From an uncultured Mycoplasmatota bacterium (GTDB taxonomy: Bacteria > Bacillota_I > Bacilli_A > Mycoplasmatales > Mycoplasmoidaceae), in contig CATEWF010000034.1 of NCBI GenBank assembly GCA_949527715.1, positions 1-9,817 of the forward strand: 9,817 nt of DNA. Direction: 5' to 3'. Position 1 is the first letter of the stretch. Each line of letters begins with the position of its first letter. The position numbers and the translations under genes are program-made. This document shows, one piece after another, positions 8,675 to 9,817 of this stretch. The notes below the pieces were generated by a model, which saw only the letters and a program-made list of their open reading frames with translations, had not been told where the DNA came from and made no database searches.

Positions 8675-8694
8675 AAATGAAAGATATCTCATTT
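8675..8694. repeat. Imperfect palindrome in the yloU operon leader
   Basis: AAATGA (8675-8680) and TCATTT (8689-8694) are complementary arms around 8 bases that contain the self-complementary GATATC. It would lie in the 5' leader of the leftward operon, roughly 30-50 bases before the yloU ATG. It could be an operator half-site pair or a short leader hairpin; it may also be chance. Confidence 0.4.
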
Positions 8695-8699
8695 ATTAA

Positions 8700-8713
8700 A
8701 ATATTTAAATATT
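8700..8713. promoter_or_regulatory. 14-bp perfect palindrome between the divergent promoters (possible operator)
   Basis: AATATTTAAATATT is its own reverse complement and is centred between 8706 and 8707. It covers the predicted -35 position of the rpmF promoter (8705-8710) and the first bases of the predicted -10 of the leftward operon (8711-8716). A protein bound here could affect both units. It is composed only of A and T, so chance is a real alternative. Confidence 0.35.
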
Positions 8714-8733
8714 ATATGTAAAAACTATATAAT
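8705..8733 (+). promoter_or_regulatory. Predicted sigma-A promoter of the rpmF-tRNA unit
   Basis: A consensus -10 TATAAT lies at 8728-8733, with a weak -35 (TTAAAT, 8705-8710) at 17-base spacing. Transcription would begin near 8740, giving a leader of about 20 bases. A weak -35 with a strong -10 is common in Mollicutes. Confidence 0.65.
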
Positions 8734-8739
8734 GAATAA
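8711..8739 (-). promoter_or_regulatory. Predicted sigma-A promoter of the leftward operon
   Basis: On the minus strand a TATAAT -10 lies at 8716-8711, with a poor -35-like TTATTC at 8739-8734 (17-base spacing). Transcription would begin near 8704, leaving a leader of about 58 bases before yloU. Its -10/-35 block overlaps that of the rpmF promoter almost entirely. Confidence 0.5.
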
Positions 8740-8750
8740 ATAAATATTTT

Positions 8751-8754
8751 GGAG
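8751..8754 (+). promoter_or_regulatory. Shine-Dalgarno site of rpmF
   Basis: GGAG sits 6 bases before the rpmF ATG. It is the only clearly canonical ribosome binding site I see in the window, in contrast with the leftward operon, whose genes lack one. Confidence 0.8.
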
Positions 8755-8760
8755 TAAAAA

Positions 8761-8937
8761 ATGGCTGTTCAACAAAGAAGAGTATCAAAATCACGTAAAG
8801 GGATGAGAAAATCTCATCAAGCTTTAAAATCTCCTACAACCGGAGTATGTAAACAATGTGGTAAACCAGTGCAACCACACCGTGTTTGCAAATCTTGTGG
8901 ATACTATAACGGTAAAAAAGTTATCGACGTTAAATAA
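8761..8937 (+). CDS. rpmF: 50S ribosomal protein L32
   Basis: 58 aa, typical length. L32 is a small protein of the large ribosomal subunit. The sequence opens MAVQQRRVSKSRKGMRKSHQ, the family's basic N-terminus. It has two CxxC pairs (C30/C33 and C43/C46) forming the zinc-ribbon, so this is the zinc-binding (C+) form. The start is fixed by the GGAG 6 bases upstream. It is the first gene of a rightward unit, transcribed away from the yloU-fakA operon. Its stop overlaps the next start by one base (TAATG). It is not joined to plsX, although many bacteria have rpmF-plsX; here the two are separated by the divergent promoter, yloU and fakA. Confidence 0.97.
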   Translation: MAVQQRRVSKSRKGMRKSHQALKSPTTGVCKQCGKPVQPHRVCKSCGYYNGKKVIDVK

Positions 8938-9128
8938 TGAAAAAAGATAAACAAGCTAGTTTTGCAGATCTTAACTTTGATCAATTAGTGTCGAGTGAAG
9001 ACTTTGAAAAAATTAAAGTTGCCCCTAAAAAAAGATTCTCTAATGCAATAAAATGTATTATCTTCGGTCTTATTGGCATTGGGGTAGGATGTGGTTTGTT
9101 TTATTTATTGTATTATTTTGCTAGATAA
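8937..9128 (+). CDS. Small single-pass membrane protein of unknown function
   Basis: 63 aa. I do not recognise this family. Residues 1-35 are hydrophilic (MKKDKQASFADLNFDQLVSSED...), ending in a basic KKR (31-33). One strong membrane segment spans about 38-61 (KCIIFGLIGIGVGCGLFYLLYY), with glycines spaced so as to allow helix packing and two cysteines (C40 and C52). A short tail, FAR, follows. The positive-inside rule predicts the N-terminal part in the cytoplasm and the C-terminus at the outer face. The ATG overlaps the rpmF stop (TAATG), so it is probably translated by coupling from the L32 ribosome binding site. It ends 10 bases before tRNA-Cys. The length recalls SecE, but SecE motifs are absent. 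That it is a real gene is supported by the tight overlap, absence of internal stops and a clean membrane helix. Confidence 0.75.
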   Translation: MKKDKQASFADLNFDQLVSSEDFEKIKVAPKKRFSNAIKCIIFGLIGIGVGCGLFYLLYYFAR

Positions 9129-9138
9129 TTTAACTTAT

Positions 9139-9213
9139 GGTGCCTTAGCCAAGTGGTAAGGTCCGAAGCTGCAACCTTCGTATTCGTCAGTTCGAATCTG
9201 ACAGGCACCTCCA
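9139..9213 (+). tRNA. tRNA-Cys (anticodon GCA)
   Basis: 75 bases including encoded CCA (9211-9213). The acceptor stem GGTGCCT/AGGCACC is perfect, with discriminator T9210 (U73) as expected for cysteine identity. The anticodon stem CGAAG/CTTCG encloses loop CTGCAAC with GCA at 9171-9173. The T arm GTCAG/CTGAC with loop TTCGAAT is perfect. It lies 10 bases after the small membrane protein gene and 3 bases before tRNA-Arg, so it is probably processed from a shared transcript. TAGATAAT at 9122-9129 is a possible weak -10 of its own. Confidence 0.96.
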
Positions 9214-9216
9214 TAA

Positions 9217-9293
9217 GCGCCTTTAGCTCAATTGGATAGAGCGTTTGGCTACGGACCAAAAGGTTGCGGGTTCAACTCCTACAAGGCGCGCCA
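9217..9293 (+). tRNA. tRNA-Arg (anticodon ACG)
   Basis: 77 bases including encoded CCA (9291-9293). The acceptor stem GCGCCTT/AAGGCGC is perfect with discriminator G9290. The D arm is TAGCTCAATTGGATAGAGC. The anticodon stem TTTGG/CCAAA encloses loop CTACGGA with ACG at 9251-9253, which would need A-to-I editing at position 34 to read CGN codons broadly. The T stem GCGGG/CCTAC is imperfect: C9267-A9281 cannot pair and G9268-T9280 is a wobble. The loop TTCAACT is normal. The mismatch is odd but the rest folds well. Confidence 0.93.
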
Positions 9294-9295
9294 TT

Positions 9296-9329
9296 AAAAA
9301 AAATAAACCCTCACACTAAGTGGGGGTTT
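9296..9329 (-). terminator. Same hairpin as terminator for the convergent lipoprotein gene
   Basis: Read on the minus strand, the stem of 9305-9329 is followed by A and then eight T (9303-9296). It starts 5 bases beyond the lipoprotein stop codon. A single hairpin therefore appears to end transcription from both sides. Confidence 0.75.
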
Positions 9330-9336
9330 TTATTTT
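9305..9336 (+). terminator. Intrinsic terminator after the rpmF-tRNA unit
   Basis: Stem AAACCCTCAC (9305-9314) pairs with GTGGGGGTTT (9320-9329): 10 bp with one G-U, and a 5-base loop. It is followed by a T-rich tract (TTATTTT). It begins 12 bases after tRNA-Arg. Its T tract runs into the stop codon of the convergent lipoprotein gene. Confidence 0.88.
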
Positions 9337-9811
9337 AACAAAATACGCGAAAATTAAATCCGGAAATTGTGTTTGTTTTTAGGCCATCACTAGTTACTCC
9401 AAAAACTTCAACTTTTGCATATATATCTGAACTAGCACTCGTACTTATGTATGTTACTTGTAATTGGTTTAGATTATTAATTTCAAGCTTAATCCAAGTT
9501 CTTCAATCATCTCATATAACATAGTCTCCTGCTTGAGGATCGCTATTATAAAAAACATTGAACGATCAAGAAAATGAAGATGGTTTTTCAGGTATTATAG
9601 AAAAAGTTCCTGAAGATGAAGCTGTTTGTGGACTTTCGTAGAGACCTATTTTTTCTAAATTTTTAGATTCTTCTGTGCCATTATATTTAATTTCAACTTT
9701 ATCAGTAGGTGTATCATTAGAACTACAACTTGATATAGCAAACGGAATAGTAGTAGCTATTCCTAATCCACATGTAATGCTTACGATAGTTTTGATTAAC
9801 TTTTTATTCAT
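9335..9811 (-). CDS. Membrane-anchored lipoprotein of unknown function
   Basis: 158 aa, complete, with Trp encoded by UGA at 82, 100 and 103 and by UGG at 106. It opens with a lipoprotein signal peptide: basic MNKK, a hydrophobic core (5-26) and lipobox ISSC (26-29), so Cys29 would be diacylated and the mature part displayed outside the cell. Residues 30-50 are a Ser/Asn/Thr-rich linker. The rest (about 50-158) alternates hydrophobic and polar residues in a beta-strand-like pattern, with an aromatic cluster (W100, W103, W106), and ends in FRVFC with a single C-terminal Cys. I do not recognise the domain. The signal peptide style recalls the large surface lipoprotein families of Mollicutes such as M. 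penetrans. Only 6 bases upstream are in the window, so its promoter cannot be seen. It converges on the tRNA unit and shares its terminator. Confidence 0.85.
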
Positions 9812-9817
9812 ATTTTT

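Noticed and set aside
8937..9128. Small membrane protein considered as SecE
   Set aside because: Length and single helix fit, but SecE-typical sequence before the helix is missing and secE normally sits beside nusG.
1..9817. Search for transposases, integrases, CRISPR repeats, toxin-antitoxin or restriction genes
   Set aside because: None found. Every stretch longer than about 120 bases is covered by a recognisable gene, tRNA or control region.

Overview
The window comes from a Mollicute (Mycoplasma-like bacterium) that uses genetic code 4. It is strongly AT-rich. Most of its protein genes read through in-frame UGA codons where tryptophan is expected: I count 11 UGA against 2 UGG Trp codons. 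All protein families are recognisable only when UGA is read as Trp. The short SMC protein (980 aa), the absence of fatty-acid-synthesis genes and the lipobox lipoprotein fit this group. The lipoprotein signal peptide and the general look recall Malacoplasma (the M. penetrans/M. iowae group), but that genus-level guess is weak.

Left and centre (22-8645, minus strand): one tightly packed operon that runs yloU-like, fakA, plsX, rnc, smc, ftsY, ylxM, and a HAD-family gene. Junctions lie between an 8-base overlap and a 9-base gap, and no good ribosome binding site is visible between genes. The order is a condensed version of the classical Bacillus cluster (yloU-yloV ... plsX-fabD-fabG-acp-rnc-smc-ftsY-ylxM-ffh): fatty-acid synthesis genes and ffh are gone and the remainder is collinear. 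FakA and PlsX together suggest scavenging of exogenous fatty acids. RNase III, SMC, FtsY and YlxM cover RNA processing, chromosome folding and membrane protein targeting. The last gene is a beta-phosphoglucomutase-like HAD protein that has lost the catalytic nucleophile and two other core residues, so it is probably a pseudoenzyme.

Divergent control region (8646-8760): the operon and the rightward rpmF unit appear to start from overlapping, face-away promoters. A 14-bp AT palindrome sits where the two promoters interlock.

Right (8761-9336, plus strand): rpmF (ribosomal protein L32, with a good Shine-Dalgarno), a 63-aa unknown single-pass membrane protein overlapping it by one base, tRNA-Cys(GCA) and tRNA-Arg(ACG), both with encoded CCA. 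They are closed by a hairpin terminator that looks bidirectional. From the right edge a convergent gene (9335-9811, minus) encodes a complete 158-aa lipoprotein of unknown function.

I see no mobile element, CRISPR array, origin or defence system. The points most worth following up are the apparently dead HAD protein in the ffh slot, the mutually exclusive hairpins just before plsX, the interlocked divergent promoters, and the unknown small membrane protein between L32 and the tRNAs.
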